Positions 52,361 to 61,827 are shown, counted from the first letter of the stretch. The stretch is DNA of 64,000 bases from Streptomyces griseus subsp. griseus (GCF_000720255.1 NZ_JOJE01000004.1:186001-250000), one strand, 5' to 3'. Translations and numbers: made by a program. Notes: generated by a model not told the origin, from the letters alone.

Positions 52361-54502
52361 TCACCGCTCCCGTGCGCGCAGCAGCAACAGGGCCACGTCG
52401 TCCAGGCGTTCCTCCGCCGCCGCGTGGGTTCGGATGAGGGCATCGGCGACCTCGTCCAGGGGGCGGGAGCCGGATTCGGTGAGGCGGAGGGCCAGGTCGG
52501 CCACGGCGTCCTCGATGTCGACGCCGGGGGCTTCGATGAGACCGTCGGTGTAGAGGGCGAGGACGGAGCCCGGGGCGAGGTCCACCTCGGTGGTGGGGTA
52601 CGTCGCCGAGTCGTCGATGCCCAGCAACGGCCCGCCGGCGAGGTCGAGGACGCGGACCCGGCCGTCCGGCCGGCGCAGCAGCGGCGGAGGGTGGCCCGCG
52701 CGGGCCATCACCGCCCGGCCCCGCCCGGGATCCAGCCGGAGGTACAGACAGCTGGCGAACAGGTCCGAGCCCAGGTCGATGAGGAGCCGGTTGGTGCCCC
52801 GCATGATCTCCCCGGGCTCCTGACCGACCGTCGTGTACGCGCGTACGGCCGTGCGGATCTGCCCCATCAGCCCGGCCGCGGTGACGTTGTGCCCCTGCAC
52901 GTCCCCGATCACCGCCGCCGCCAGCGGAGGCGACGGCACCAGGTCGTAGAAGTCGCCGCCGATCTCCATGCCCCGGGTGGCCGGAAGGTAGCGGGCGGCC
53001 GCGTCGACGCCGGGCAGCGGCGGCAAGGAGTGCGGCAGCAGCGCCGCCTGGAGCCCGTGCGCCAGCTGGTGCTTCGCGTCGTAGAGCAGCGCCCGCTCCA
53101 GCGCCTGCGCGATCAGCCCGCCCAGACTGGTCAGCACCGCCCGTTCGTCCGCCGGGAAGTGTCGCGGCTCGGCGTAGGACAGCACCCAGGTGCCCACCGG
53201 CCGACCGGAGGCGATCAACGGCAGGTACGCCCACGCGGCGAAGCCGTCCGGCGTCGTGTGCCTGACCGGATACAGCCGCTGCAGTTGCTGCCGTGAGTCG
53301 AGAAACACGGGCACCCCCGTGCGCAGCACGTGTGTACCCGGCGTCGGCGCGGCCAAGGGCATCCCGTCGAACCGTTCGGCGACATGCGCATCCGGATATC
53401 CCCGGTGTCCCAGTACGTGCAGTCGGCCGGCCCGGGAGCCCAGCAGCACCAGCGCCTGACCGCCCACCGCGGGCAGGACTTCGTCAGCGACCAGCTGCAC
53501 CACGTCCTGCACGCCCACCGCTTCGGTGAGCGCCGCCGCCAGGCTGAGCACCTGGGAGATGGTGACCAGCCGGGACGGCGCGTCCCCGGGCTGCGGCCCG
53601 GCCCGGTTCATCTCCGACACGGCCCGCGCGCGGCTGATTCTGATGCTCAGCCCCGTCGTACTCGGATACAGCCGGAAGGACAACCAGTCGCCGGGCGGCC
53701 GCAGCGCCACGAACGAGGTGACGTGCTGGCTGATCAGCGCGGCCCGGTAGCGGTCCTCGTACATCGGATCGTTCAGCCACGGGACCGCCCCCCACAGCTG
53801 GGCGCCGAACAGTCGGCTCGACGGCACTCCGAGCAGGTCCGAGCCGGCCGCGTTGATGAACGCCACCCGCCCGTCCAGATCCAGCGAGCACAGCCCGTAC
53901 GGCAGCCGCGCCACCATGCGCGCCGCCTCCACCGTGCCGAGGGTGCCCGCCACGCCCCCCGCGGGCGGGACCCCGAGCAGATCGGGCTCCGGGCGCAGCG
54001 ACCGGCTCTGTGCCGCGGCGCGGGCCAGCCGCAGCGCGAGCCGGTCGCAGGCCGTGGTCAGCTGCTCGCGCTCCCGCTCGGACAGCTCCGCCGGATGCGA
54101 GCCGGGCCAGGTCAGGAAGACCGCGCCGTACACCGTGGAGTCGGTCGCCACCGGCAGCGCGGCCAGGCAGAAGGGATAGGGCAGCACCACGGCGATACGG
54201 GGATAGCGGCTCGCCATCTCCTCCTCGCCGCCGACCCACACCAGCCGCCGTCGGCGTACCGCCTCCGCGACCGGGATCGGGGCGCTCAGCCCGACCCGCT
54301 CCCAGGGCGCAGCGAACGCCCGGGGCAGCCCGGCCATCACCGCCATCTCCAGCACCGGCTCGTCGGGTGCCCGCAGATACACGGCCCCGGAGTGCGCCTG
54401 GACGTCCTCCATCATCGTGCTCAGGGCGAGCGACAGCAGCGGCTGGTCCACGGCGGTCCTGGCGGCCGCCGGTGCCTGCCGGGACGTCGGCCCGTCGGAC
54501 AC
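52361..54502 (-). CDS. GAF-PAS-GAF-SpoIIE phosphatase
   Basis: About 713 residues. An N-terminal GAF-like region (about 10-170), PAS (about 200-320; LCSLDLDGRVAFINAAGSDLLG), a second GAF (about 330-480) and a PP2C/SpoIIE phosphatase (about 490-710; IGGDFYDLVPSP, IGDVQGHN, LYTDGLIEA). Unlike the enzyme at 28664 it lacks the ATPase domain. It probably dephosphorylates a STAS antagonist. GTG 54502 has GAGGAGG upstream; longer frames lack a site. Confidence 0.88.
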   Translation of the reverse strand: MSDGPTSRQAPAAARTAVDQPLLSLALSTMMEDVQAHSGAVYLRAPDEPVLEMAVMAGLPRAFAAPWERVGLSAPIPVAEAVRRRRLVWVGGEEEMASRYPRIAVVLPYPFCLAALPVATDSTVYGAVFLTWPGSHPAELSEREREQLTTACDRLALRLARAAAQSRSLRPEPDLLGVPPAGGVAGTLGTVEAARMVARLPYGLCSLDLDGRVAFINAAGSDLLGVPSSRLFGAQLWGAVPWLNDPMYEDRYRAALISQHVTSFVALRPPGDWLSFRLYPSTTGLSIRISRARAVSEMNRAGPQPGDAPSRLVTISQVLSLAAALTEAVGVQDVVQLVADEVLPAVGGQALVLLGSRAGRLHVLGHRGYPDAHVAERFDGMPLAAPTPGTHVLRTGVPVFLDSRQQLQRLYPVRHTTPDGFAAWAYLPLIASGRPVGTWVLSYAEPRHFPADERAVLTSLGGLIAQALERALLYDAKHQLAHGLQAALLPHSLPPLPGVDAAARYLPATRGMEIGGDFYDLVPSPPLAAAVIGDVQGHNVTAAGLMGQIRTAVRAYTTVGQEPGEIMRGTNRLLIDLGSDLFASCLYLRLDPGRGRAVMARAGHPPPLLRRPDGRVRVLDLAGGPLLGIDDSATYPTTEVDLAPGSVLALYTDGLIEAPGVDIEDAVADLALRLTESGSRPLDEVADALIRTHAAAEERLDDVALLLLRARER

Positions 54503-54777
54503 GCCGACCACCTCCTCGTCCGGCCGCGCGGGTCCCAGGGACAAATCTCCCCCCTGGCGGCCCGTCGCGCACGGCGAGCGAGCGGCACCTTTTACCCCCT
54601 CACCGCCCGGACATGCCCCCACAGTCGAAGCGCGCCGCGTCATACGAGCGCTGCATATGCGCCCCCGCGCACCCTGATGGCCGGTTCTTCGCGCCCACGA
54701 ACGGTCGCGGGCGTCAACAATTGGTCAGGCGCAACACCGCTGAAACAAGAGGCGTACGGCGAGCTGAAGGGGTGGCA

Positions 54778-55386
54778 GTGATCCGGGTACTTCTGGTGCA
54801 TGACGCGTTACTGGTCCGATCGGTTCTGGCGGAGTGGCTGAGCCGTGAAGCAGACCTGCGGGTCCACGACACCTCGTGGCCCGGCGCGCCGGGCCTCGTG
54901 CGGTCCGTACGGCCCGATGTGTGCGCCGCGGACGTGGAGTGCTCGGACTCCTACGGCATCCCTCCGCTCGGCGAGCTGACCCGGCCGGGCCCGGACCAGG
55001 CGCCGCCGAGACTGCTCGTGCTTGCCACCGCGAACAGACCGGGCCTGCTGAAGCGGGCCGTCGAGGCGGGCGCGCTCGGCTACGTCGACAAGGAGGGCTC
55101 GCCCGAGCGACTGGTGCGCGGAATACGCCGCGTCGCTGAGGGGAAACGTTTCGTCGACGACTCGCTGGGCCTCGGTTTCCTCAAGGCCGCCGAGATGCCC
55201 CTGACCCGCCGCGAACTGAGTGTCTTATCCCTGGCCGCCGAGGGAGCGTCCGTCGCGGAGATCGCCGGGAGCCTGCATCTCTCCCACGGCACCGTGCGGA
55301 ACTACATGGCGGCCATCACCCGCAAGACCGGCGCCCGCAACCGCATCGACGCGATCCGCATCTCGCAGGGGGAGGGCTGGCTGTGA
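54778..55386 (+). CDS. NarL/LuxR-type response regulator with two TTA codons
   Basis: A 202-residue regulator. Receiver-like domain about 1-120 (start VIRVLLVHDALLVRSVLAEW) with a possible phospho-Asp in VCAADVECSD, and a LuxR helix-turn-helix (LTRRELSVLSLAAEGASVAEIAGSLHLSHGTVRNYM; core VAEIAGSLHLSHGTVRNYM). Codons 11 (54808-54810) and 150 (55225-55227) are TTA, requiring the bldA tRNA. GTG 54778 has AAGGGG six bases upstream. Its position beside the lanthipeptide cluster resembles ramR/amfR. Its 3' end overlaps the convergent ABC transporter by 162 bp. Confidence 0.86.
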   Translation: MIRVLLVHDALLVRSVLAEWLSREADLRVHDTSWPGAPGLVRSVRPDVCAADVECSDSYGIPPLGELTRPGPDQAPPRLLVLATANRPGLLKRAVEAGALGYVDKEGSPERLVRGIRRVAEGKRFVDDSLGLGFLKAAEMPLTRRELSVLSLAAEGASVAEIAGSLHLSHGTVRNYMAAITRKTGARNRIDAIRISQGEGWL

Positions 55387-57087
55387 CGCCGGGGCGCCGA
55401 CGAGCTCCCGGTACGGAGCCGAGCCGCGCATGAGCTCGTCATGGGTGCCGTACGCCGTGCGCGGGCCGTCCATGACCAGGACCCGGTCCGCCCGGCGGGC
55501 CGAACTGATCCGGTGCGCGACGACGATCAGGGTGCCGCCGGGCCGCTCCGCGAAGGCCCGTTCCGCGCGCTCCTCGGCCCCGGCGTCCAGATGACAGGTC
55601 GCCTCGTCCAGCAGCGCGAGCGGGGCGTACGACAGATAGGCCCGGGTCAGCGCGACGAGCTGCCGCTCACCCCCGGAGAGCGCCCCGGGATCCACCTCGG
55701 CGTCGAGTCCGCCGAGCCGTTCCAGCAACGGGGTCAGCCCGACGGCCTCGGCGGCGGCGAGCAGCTCCGCCTCCGGCACGGGGTCGGTCCGGAGGTGCGT
55801 GAGGTTCTCGGCGAGGGTGCCGGTGTGGACGTAGGCCTCCTGGGGGATCAGCACCCGCCGGGCCGCGGCCTCCGCCCCCGGCACCGGCCACCCGCACACC
55901 TCGACCGTCCCCTGCCGCGGCTCCAGCAGCCCGGCCACCAGGGCGGTGAGCGTCGACTTCCCGATGCCGCTCGGACCGACCACGGCCAGGTGGCAGCCGG
56001 CGGGGAGGGCGAGATCGAGACCGTCGACCACGGGGGCGCTGTGGGGGCCGTAGGCGAAGGTGAGGGAGGAGAGGGAGAGGGCGGGCGCGGTGGCGGAGGG
56101 GGCGCGGCGGACGGTGGCCGGTTCGGCACGGGCGGCATCGTCGGAACGGGGGGACTGGTCGGCGCCCTCCGCCGTCAGCCGGCGCAGTACCACCGTCAGG
56201 CGTGAACCACTGGTGCCCAGGCCGTGGATCAGGCTGGTCAGGGCGGGGAGCAGGGACTGGGTGACGTAGGAGAGGGCGCCGAGGAGGGCGCCGGGGGTGA
56301 CGTCGTGGTCGAGGAGCCAGGGCGTGGTGGCCAGGAGCAGCACGATGGGGAGCTGGCCGCCGATCGCCAGTGCGGCGATCCGCGCGGTGCTCCACCGGGC
56401 GAGGGAGCGCGCGGCACGCAGTTCGGCGTCGACGCGGGCGGCGGTGCCGGCGGCGACCCGTTCCTCCGCGCCGGCGGCCGTGACGTCCCGCAGCCCCGGA
56501 CAGACGGTCCCGAGGTGCCCCGCCAGGGCCTCGTCGGCGACGAGGAACGCCTCCTGCCTGCGGGCCAGTGGCCGCAGAGTCGCCGCGAACAGCGCCACAC
56601 CGGCCGCGAGCGGCGGCACGACGATCAGGAGCAGGGGCGGGGCGAGGGAGAAGAGGCCGACGAGGGCGCCGAGCGCGGTGAAGACGAACGAGCGGGAGAC
56701 CATCACCAGACCGGCGAAGGTGTCCCGGGCGATCTCCGTCTGCTGGGTGAGCCCGGACAGCGCCCGGTGGTCCCCGTCCCGCACCCCGCGCGCCACCACC
56801 CCCCGCACCAGCCGGTCCCTGAGTGGTTCGACGAGTGCCGCCACCGCCGCGTACACCCGGGCGGTGCCGAACGCGCCGAGGATCACCCCGACCCCTGCGA
56901 CGCCCAGCCAGCCGAGCCCCACCTCCGGGCGCCCCCGCAGGAACCCCGCGTCGAGGGCACGGGCCGGCGCGTAGCCGACGAGGAACGTCTGCGCGCTCTC
57001 CAGCAGCGACCACACGGCGAGACTTACGAGAACCCGCCGCCGGGCGAGCAGGAAGCGCAGGCCGCGTCGTTGGATCTCGCCGGTCAT
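55225..57087 (-). CDS. ABC transporter permease/ATPase of the lanthipeptide cluster (second of pair)
   Basis: A 620-residue half-transporter: about six membrane helices (1-310) and an ATPase (Walker A GPSGIGKST, signature LSGGERQLVALTRA, Walker B ALLDEATCHLD with the catalytic Glu). ATG 57087 overlaps the upstream transporter's stop (ATGA). The frame has no stop until TAA at 55225-55227, so the C-terminus runs 162 bp antisense into the response regulator gene. With its partner it should export the processed lanthipeptide, as RamA/RamB-type pairs do. Confidence 0.88.
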   Translation of the reverse strand: MTGEIQRRGLRFLLARRRVLVSLAVWSLLESAQTFLVGYAPARALDAGFLRGRPEVGLGWLGVAGVGVILGAFGTARVYAAVAALVEPLRDRLVRGVVARGVRDGDHRALSGLTQQTEIARDTFAGLVMVSRSFVFTALGALVGLFSLAPPLLLIVVPPLAAGVALFAATLRPLARRQEAFLVADEALAGHLGTVCPGLRDVTAAGAEERVAAGTAARVDAELRAARSLARWSTARIAALAIGGQLPIVLLLATTPWLLDHDVTPGALLGALSYVTQSLLPALTSLIHGLGTSGSRLTVVLRRLTAEGADQSPRSDDAARAEPATVRRAPSATAPALSLSSLTFAYGPHSAPVVDGLDLALPAGCHLAVVGPSGIGKSTLTALVAGLLEPRQGTVEVCGWPVPGAEAAARRVLIPQEAYVHTGTLAENLTHLRTDPVPEAELLAAAEAVGLTPLLERLGGLDAEVDPGALSGGERQLVALTRAYLSYAPLALLDEATCHLDAGAEERAERAFAERPGGTLIVVAHRISSARRADRVLVMDGPRTAYGTHDELMRGSAPYRELVGAPASQPALPLRDADRVDAVAGAGLAGDGRHVVPHGAVGEMQAPGDLRDGRSLGGQG

Positions 57088-58874
57088 GGCGTCATCCTCG
57101 TCGGGGGAGCCGGTTGGTGGGGCGGCTGCTCCGGGGGCGGCTGCTGCGGGGGCGGCTGCTGCGGGGTCGGCTGCTCCCCGAACACCGCCCGGTACTCCGG
57201 GTCCCGCCACAGCCGGGCATGCGGGCCCACCGCTCGTACGCGTCCCCCGTCCAGCCAGGCCACCGTGTCGGCGCGGGCCGCCGTGGCCGCGCGGTGGGCC
57301 ACCAGGAGCCGGGTGCCGCCCGCGCCGCCGCTCAGCAGCGCGTCGGTGATCCGCGCCTCCGTCACCGTGTCGAGGCTGGAGAGCGCGTCGTCGAGGATCA
57401 GCAGGCGGCCGCCGTGGGCGAACGCCCGGGCGAGGCCCAGGCGTTGGGACTCGCCACCGGAGCGGGGGGCGTCGGCGCAGGGTGTCGCGTAGCCGTCGGG
57501 GAGGCGACGGACGAAGTCGTCGGCGTGGGCGGCGCGGGCCGCCTGCCGTACACGGGTGGGGGAGGGGGACGACAGCGCGAGGCCGATCGCCTCCTCGACG
57601 GTGCCGTCGAGCAGGGCGGGCCGTTCGAATGCGTACGCGACCGCGCGGCGCAGGTCGTCGTGGGGGAGCTGTCGCAGCGGCACCCCGTCGAGCAGGACCT
57701 CTCCGGCGTCCGGGTCGGCCAGCCGCCCCGCGAGCGCGGCGAGCAGGGACTTTCCGGCACCGGAACGGCCCACCACGGCGAGGGTGGTGCCGCCCGGGAC
57801 CACGAGGTCGACCCCGTCCAGCACGACGCGTCCGCCGCGCCCGGCGGTGACCCCCCGCAGTTCGAGCCGGCCCGGCCCGTCGGGCAGCCGCCGCTCCCCG
57901 TGGACGGGGCTGGGTTCGGCCAGGACCTCGGCCAGGCGTCCGGCCGCCGCACGGGCCCGCGCCAGCCCCGCCACCTGCCCGACCAGCACGCCGATCCCGG
58001 TCGCGAGTACGGCGTACCGGGAGGCCGCGAGCACCTCGCCCACCGTCAGCCGGTGCCGGGCGAGCAGCACTCCTGCCACGGCGAGGACCCCTAGGTGGAG
58101 CAGCGGCGCCACGGTGACCGCCCGGGCCGCGGCCCGCCCCTGCACCCGCCACATGCGGTGCCCCGCGCGGGACAGCTCCGGCAGGGGGCGCAGGATCCGG
58201 GCCGTCTCCTTCTCCGCCGTACCGGCCGCCCGGATGGTGCGGTGTCCGCCGACGGCCTCCGTGAGCGCGGAAGCGATGTGCCCCTGGGCCCGCTGGTAGT
58301 TTGCCGCGCTCGTGGAGGTGTCCCGGGCGACCGCGCGCAGCAGCAGGTACAGCACGGGCGCCCCGGCGAGGAACACGGCGGCGAGCCAGGGGTCGATCAG
58401 GGCGAGTGCGACGACGCCGCCGACGGGACCGGCCGTCGCGGCGAGGGTCGCGGCCCGCGCGGCAGGTGCCGTTCCGGCCTGCGCGGCGTTGCCGACGAGC
58501 CGGGCCACGAGGTCGCCGGAGCCGAAACGGTCGGCGGCGCGTGGGCCGAGGGCCAGCACGTGCCGGGCCAGCCGCCCGCGCAGCCAGGCGGTCGTCCGTG
58601 CGTCGACGGTCCCGGAGAGCACGGTCTCGGCCGCGTCGAGCAGCGCGAGCAGCAGTACCAGCGCGGCGCAGTACAGCACCCAGCGGGTCGCCGGGGCGTG
58701 CGCCAGCAGCAGATCGAGGCTCCGGCCCAGAGCGGCCGGCAGCAGCAGACCGGCACCGGTCGCGGCGGTACCGAGCAAGCAGAGCGTGAGGCAGCGCCGC
58801 CCGCTGTACCGGGCGGCGGAACGCGTCAACGCCCTTGCTTGGTGAGTTACTTGGTCGTCGGCGCGGGTCGTCAT
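57084..58874 (-). CDS. ABC transporter permease/ATPase of the lanthipeptide cluster (first of pair)
   Basis: A 596-residue half-transporter. N-terminal six helices, then ATPase with Walker A GRSGAGKS, a signature GGESQRLGLAR and Walker B LLILDDALSSLD. The normal catalytic Glu after Walker B is Asp, so this is probably the degenerate half of a heterodimer with the downstream gene. ATG 58874. It is separated from the precursor peptide by a strong hairpin. Confidence 0.88.
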   Translation of the reverse strand: MTTRADDQVTHQARALTRSAARYSGRRCLTLCLLGTAATGAGLLLPAALGRSLDLLLAHAPATRWVLYCAALVLLLALLDAAETVLSGTVDARTTAWLRGRLARHVLALGPRAADRFGSGDLVARLVGNAAQAGTAPAARAATLAATAGPVGGVVALALIDPWLAAVFLAGAPVLYLLLRAVARDTSTSAANYQRAQGHIASALTEAVGGHRTIRAAGTAEKETARILRPLPELSRAGHRMWRVQGRAAARAVTVAPLLHLGVLAVAGVLLARHRLTVGEVLAASRYAVLATGIGVLVGQVAGLARARAAAGRLAEVLAEPSPVHGERRLPDGPGRLELRGVTAGRGGRVVLDGVDLVVPGGTTLAVVGRSGAGKSLLAALAGRLADPDAGEVLLDGVPLRQLPHDDLRRAVAYAFERPALLDGTVEEAIGLALSSPSPTRVRQAARAAHADDFVRRLPDGYATPCADAPRSGGESQRLGLARAFAHGGRLLILDDALSSLDTVTEARITDALLSGGAGGTRLLVAHRAATAARADTVAWLDGGRVRAVGPHARLWRDPEYRAVFGEQPTPQQPPPQQPPPEQPPHQPAPPTRMTP

Positions 58875-58907
58875 GCGGCAGCGGCCCCCCGGGTGGGAGT
58901 GACGGGA

Positions 58908-58947
58908 CCCCGGGCGGCCCTCCCTCGCGGGAGCGGGCCGCCCGGGG
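58908..58947. terminator. Hairpin between the lanthipeptide precursor and transporter genes
   Basis: Perfect 13-bp arms CCCCGGGCGGCCC (58908-58920) and GGGCCGCCCGGGG (58935-58947), with a 14-base loop that can itself pair (CCCTCGCGGG). Probably a partial terminator or stabiliser of the precursor mRNA. Confidence 0.85.
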
Positions 58948-58966
58948 CCGGGACATCCGGAACCCG

Positions 58967-59086
58967 TCAGAGACAGAGCAGAACGCTGGCCGCGCTGATG
59001 CAGGACAGCAGGCTCACGGTGCTCTGCCCGCCGCCACCGCCGGTGTGCTCGTCGGACTCCATCGTCTGCAGGTCGAGAAGTGCCAT
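58967..59086 (-). CDS. Class III lanthipeptide precursor (SapB/AmfS family)
   Basis: A 39-residue peptide. The leader begins MALLDLQTME, with the LDLQ motif recognised by LanKC enzymes, then a run of five glycines. The core has two SxxSxxxC units, STVSLLSC (22-29) and SAASVLLC (31-38), each able to form one (methyl)lanthionine/labionin ring. This matches SapB/AmfS surfactants that aid aerial hyphae. GAAAGGA precedes ATG 59086. It lies 47 bp downstream of its synthetase. Confidence 0.92.
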   Translation of the reverse strand: MALLDLQTMESDEHTGGGGGQSTVSLLSCISAASVLLCL

Positions 59087-59133
59087 CTCGGTGTCCTTTC
59101 CTTTAGGTGTCCATCCGTGGGGACGGGGTGGTG

Positions 59134-61827
59134 TCACGACTCCGTCAGGTCGCGGAGCCGCGTCTGTGGGGGCCGCCCGAGCGGCGGCAGGAACGGCAGG
59201 TGAGCGGTGGACCCCGCGTCGAGGGCCGCGCCGAGCGCGAGCAGGCACCCTGCCGTTCCGGTGCCCAGGTCCATCGAAAGCCGCATCATCTGGTGCCCGG
59301 GGAAGGCCAGTTGGCCCTGGTACGACATCGCGAACCAGCCCAGCCCGGAGATCTGCTCGGCGAGCCGGTCCGCGCCGGCGCCGGGCGCCGAGGTGCGGGC
59401 GAGGTGCAGGATCATCCCGGCGCGGCCCTGGAAGAGGCCGGGCTGGGCGTAGAAGCGGGAGGTGGCGGCGGCGACGACGCCCAGGCGGGCCCGCTCCAGC
59501 TCGCCGCCCGGGTCGCCGGTGTCGCTGGCGAGTGCCAGGTAGTCGTCGAGGACCATGCCGAGGCCCACGCTGCCGTCGCCGAGGTACGGCAGGGTCCGCC
59601 ACCCCTCGTCGACCTCCAGCGAGCCGCCCTGCTGGACCACGCAGCACTCCAGGTCCCTGCGCAGCGCCCCGGCGGCCGCCTCCAGCAACTCCGGCTCACC
59701 GGTCCGCTCGTACTGCCGCAGCAGGAACAGCGCGGGCCCACTCGCGCCCCGCAGCAGCCCGGCCCGCCGCCGGGGTGTGTCGGGACGCGGCTCGGCCAGC
59801 CGTCGCACGAGGAGACGGGCGGCCTCGGCGGACCGCTCCCGCAGCTCGGCCTCACCGGTGGTCTCCGCGAGGTGGCCGAGGACGAGACCCAGTCCGGCCA
59901 GCCCGCCGTGCAGGTCGGAGGAGAGCTTGTGCCACTTCTCCGCGAGGATGCCGTCGACCAGGTCCAGCGCCCGGTCCCGGTGCCCGAGCCGGTCCAGGAC
60001 CAGCGCCACGCCCGCCAGACCGTCGTACAGGCCGAGCGGTGTGCCCGGGGGCGCCGGGTCGGTGTGCTCCAGCAGCCAGCGCTCACCCTCGTCGTAGCGT
60101 TCGGCGCCCGTCTCGGCCAAGGCGTACAGCACCCCGGCCGCACCGTGCGCCAGACCGAGCCCGCCGCCGTCGGAGAACTGCGCGATGTCCCCGGGGAAGA
60201 GCCGGTCGTCGCGCTCCGGGGTGGCCGAGGCGAGAAGCGCCTTCACCATCGAGTCCCGGCTGTAGGGCCAGTCCCCGGGGGAGACGAGGGACGCCCCGGC
60301 GGGCCGTGGCGCCCCGGCGACGGCGGACCCCGGCGTTTCCCCCGCGGCCGGGTGTTCCGCCGTCGCCCCCGTGATCCCCGCCCCCGCCGCCCTGGTGATC
60401 TCCGTGACCGCCTCGTCCAGGAACCGTCTCGGCACGTCCGGGAACTGTTCCGCGACGACCTCCGCCAGGTGCGCCGCCTTCTCGCGGTCGACCACGAACA
60501 AGGTGGTGACCGGCAGGAACAGGGCCAACCGCAGACAGGCGAGGGCGTAGCGGTCGACGTCGACGCCCCTGCGGTCGGGCGGCGCGAAGAAGCCGGGATG
60601 GGCGACCACCTGGCGGCCCTGTTCGGCGACCGGCGCCGCCGCCTCGAAGTCGATCAGACGGACGGACTCCCCGTCGGGGGCGACCATGATGTTGAAGACG
60701 TGCAGGTCGTTGAAGACGATCCCGCGCGCGTGCAGCGCCTCGACCGCCTCCTCGACCGCCCGGTGGATGCGCAGCGCCCACGCCGTGTACGAGGCCACGG
60801 CCCCGGGATCCGGGTCCGGCGTCAGCAGCGGATGGCGTTCGGCGAAGAACGAGTTCAGCGGACGGCCCTCGACGAAGTCCATCACCAGGAAGCGGTGGCC
60901 GCCCAGCTCGAACCAGTCGCGTACCTCGGGCACCACACCGGTGCCCGCCGCCCGCTCCAGCGCCTCCTTCTCCCGCTCGAGGCGTGCGATCGCGTCAGCG
61001 CCGTCGGCGGCGAGCCCCGCGTGCGGCCGCCCCTCCTTCAGGACGACCTTGCGCCCGTCCCGGGTGTCGGTGCCCGCGTACACCCCGCCGCCGTTGGAGA
61101 AGTGCAGCGCCTTCTCGATGCGGTACGGCAGCTCGCCCACCGTCGTGGTGTTGCGCGCCGCGAGATGCGGTTCGAGGAACGACGGCAGCGTCACCCACTC
61201 AGGCACCTGGAAGGACGGCGTCCGCAGGTCCGGCACCAGCCGTCCCGCGCCGTCCCGCACCGCAGGTACCAGCGAGCCCCGCTCGTCGACGACGAACATC
61301 CGCGCGAACGCGCCGTAGCGGACGTAGAGCGGGCCGTCGTGCCAGCGCAGGTCGGTGAGGATGTACGGGCCCTCGTACCCCTTGAGCAGGTCGCCCAGCT
61401 CGCTCAGCACGGTGTGCAGTTGCTGCTCGTCGGCCGGGTAGACCGTGACGAACTTGCCGCTGCCGTCGCGAGCCGCGTACTTGGTGTTGCGCAGGTGCAG
61501 CAGATGCGGGCCCGGGACGAACTTGAACGGGATCCGCCGGGGCACGCAGTAGTCCCACACGATCGCCGCGACCTCGTCCGCGTCGGCCCGGGTGGCCGAG
61601 GCGTGGATCTTCCAGCCCTGTTCCGGACCGGCGAGCGGTGCGCCGTCCGGGCCGGACGGCGTCAGCGTCAGCCAGTCCCCGATCCGCGCCGCCGTCCAGC
61701 CGGCGGGGGCGTCGCGCCGCGCCGTCTCGAACAGCGGCGCGGCCTGCGTCCCGCCCGCCGCAAGGCGGTCCGGCGTGTCGTAGAAGTGCCCGTCCGCCAG
61801 CGCGTACACCTCGTACCGCTTGTCCAT
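59134..61827 (-). CDS. Class III lanthionine synthetase (LanKC)
   Basis: An 897-residue trifunctional enzyme: an N-terminal lyase region (about 1-200), a Ser/Thr kinase (about 230-490; Lys in VVLKEGRP near 261, catalytic loop FNDLHVFNIMV near 376 and metal Asp in LIDFEAA) and a LanC-like cyclase (about 510-897). The LanC zinc Cys-His-Gly motif is absent, as expected of class III enzymes; the equivalent area reads SYQGQLAFPGHQ. It phosphorylates precursor Ser residues, eliminates phosphate and forms rings. ATG 61827 follows GGAGGGG. Confidence 0.93.
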   Translation of the reverse strand: MDKRYEVYALADGHFYDTPDRLAAGGTQAAPLFETARRDAPAGWTAARIGDWLTLTPSGPDGAPLAGPEQGWKIHASATRADADEVAAIVWDYCVPRRIPFKFVPGPHLLHLRNTKYAARDGSGKFVTVYPADEQQLHTVLSELGDLLKGYEGPYILTDLRWHDGPLYVRYGAFARMFVVDERGSLVPAVRDGAGRLVPDLRTPSFQVPEWVTLPSFLEPHLAARNTTTVGELPYRIEKALHFSNGGGVYAGTDTRDGRKVVLKEGRPHAGLAADGADAIARLEREKEALERAAGTGVVPEVRDWFELGGHRFLVMDFVEGRPLNSFFAERHPLLTPDPDPGAVASYTAWALRIHRAVEEAVEALHARGIVFNDLHVFNIMVAPDGESVRLIDFEAAAPVAEQGRQVVAHPGFFAPPDRRGVDVDRYALACLRLALFLPVTTLFVVDREKAAHLAEVVAEQFPDVPRRFLDEAVTEITRAAGAGITGATAEHPAAGETPGSAVAGAPRPAGASLVSPGDWPYSRDSMVKALLASATPERDDRLFPGDIAQFSDGGGLGLAHGAAGVLYALAETGAERYDEGERWLLEHTDPAPPGTPLGLYDGLAGVALVLDRLGHRDRALDLVDGILAEKWHKLSSDLHGGLAGLGLVLGHLAETTGEAELRERSAEAARLLVRRLAEPRPDTPRRRAGLLRGASGPALFLLRQYERTGEPELLEAAAGALRRDLECCVVQQGGSLEVDEGWRTLPYLGDGSVGLGMVLDDYLALASDTGDPGGELERARLGVVAAATSRFYAQPGLFQGRAGMILHLARTSAPGAGADRLAEQISGLGWFAMSYQGQLAFPGHQMMRLSMDLGTGTAGCLLALGAALDAGSTAHLPFLPPLGRPPQTRLRDLTES

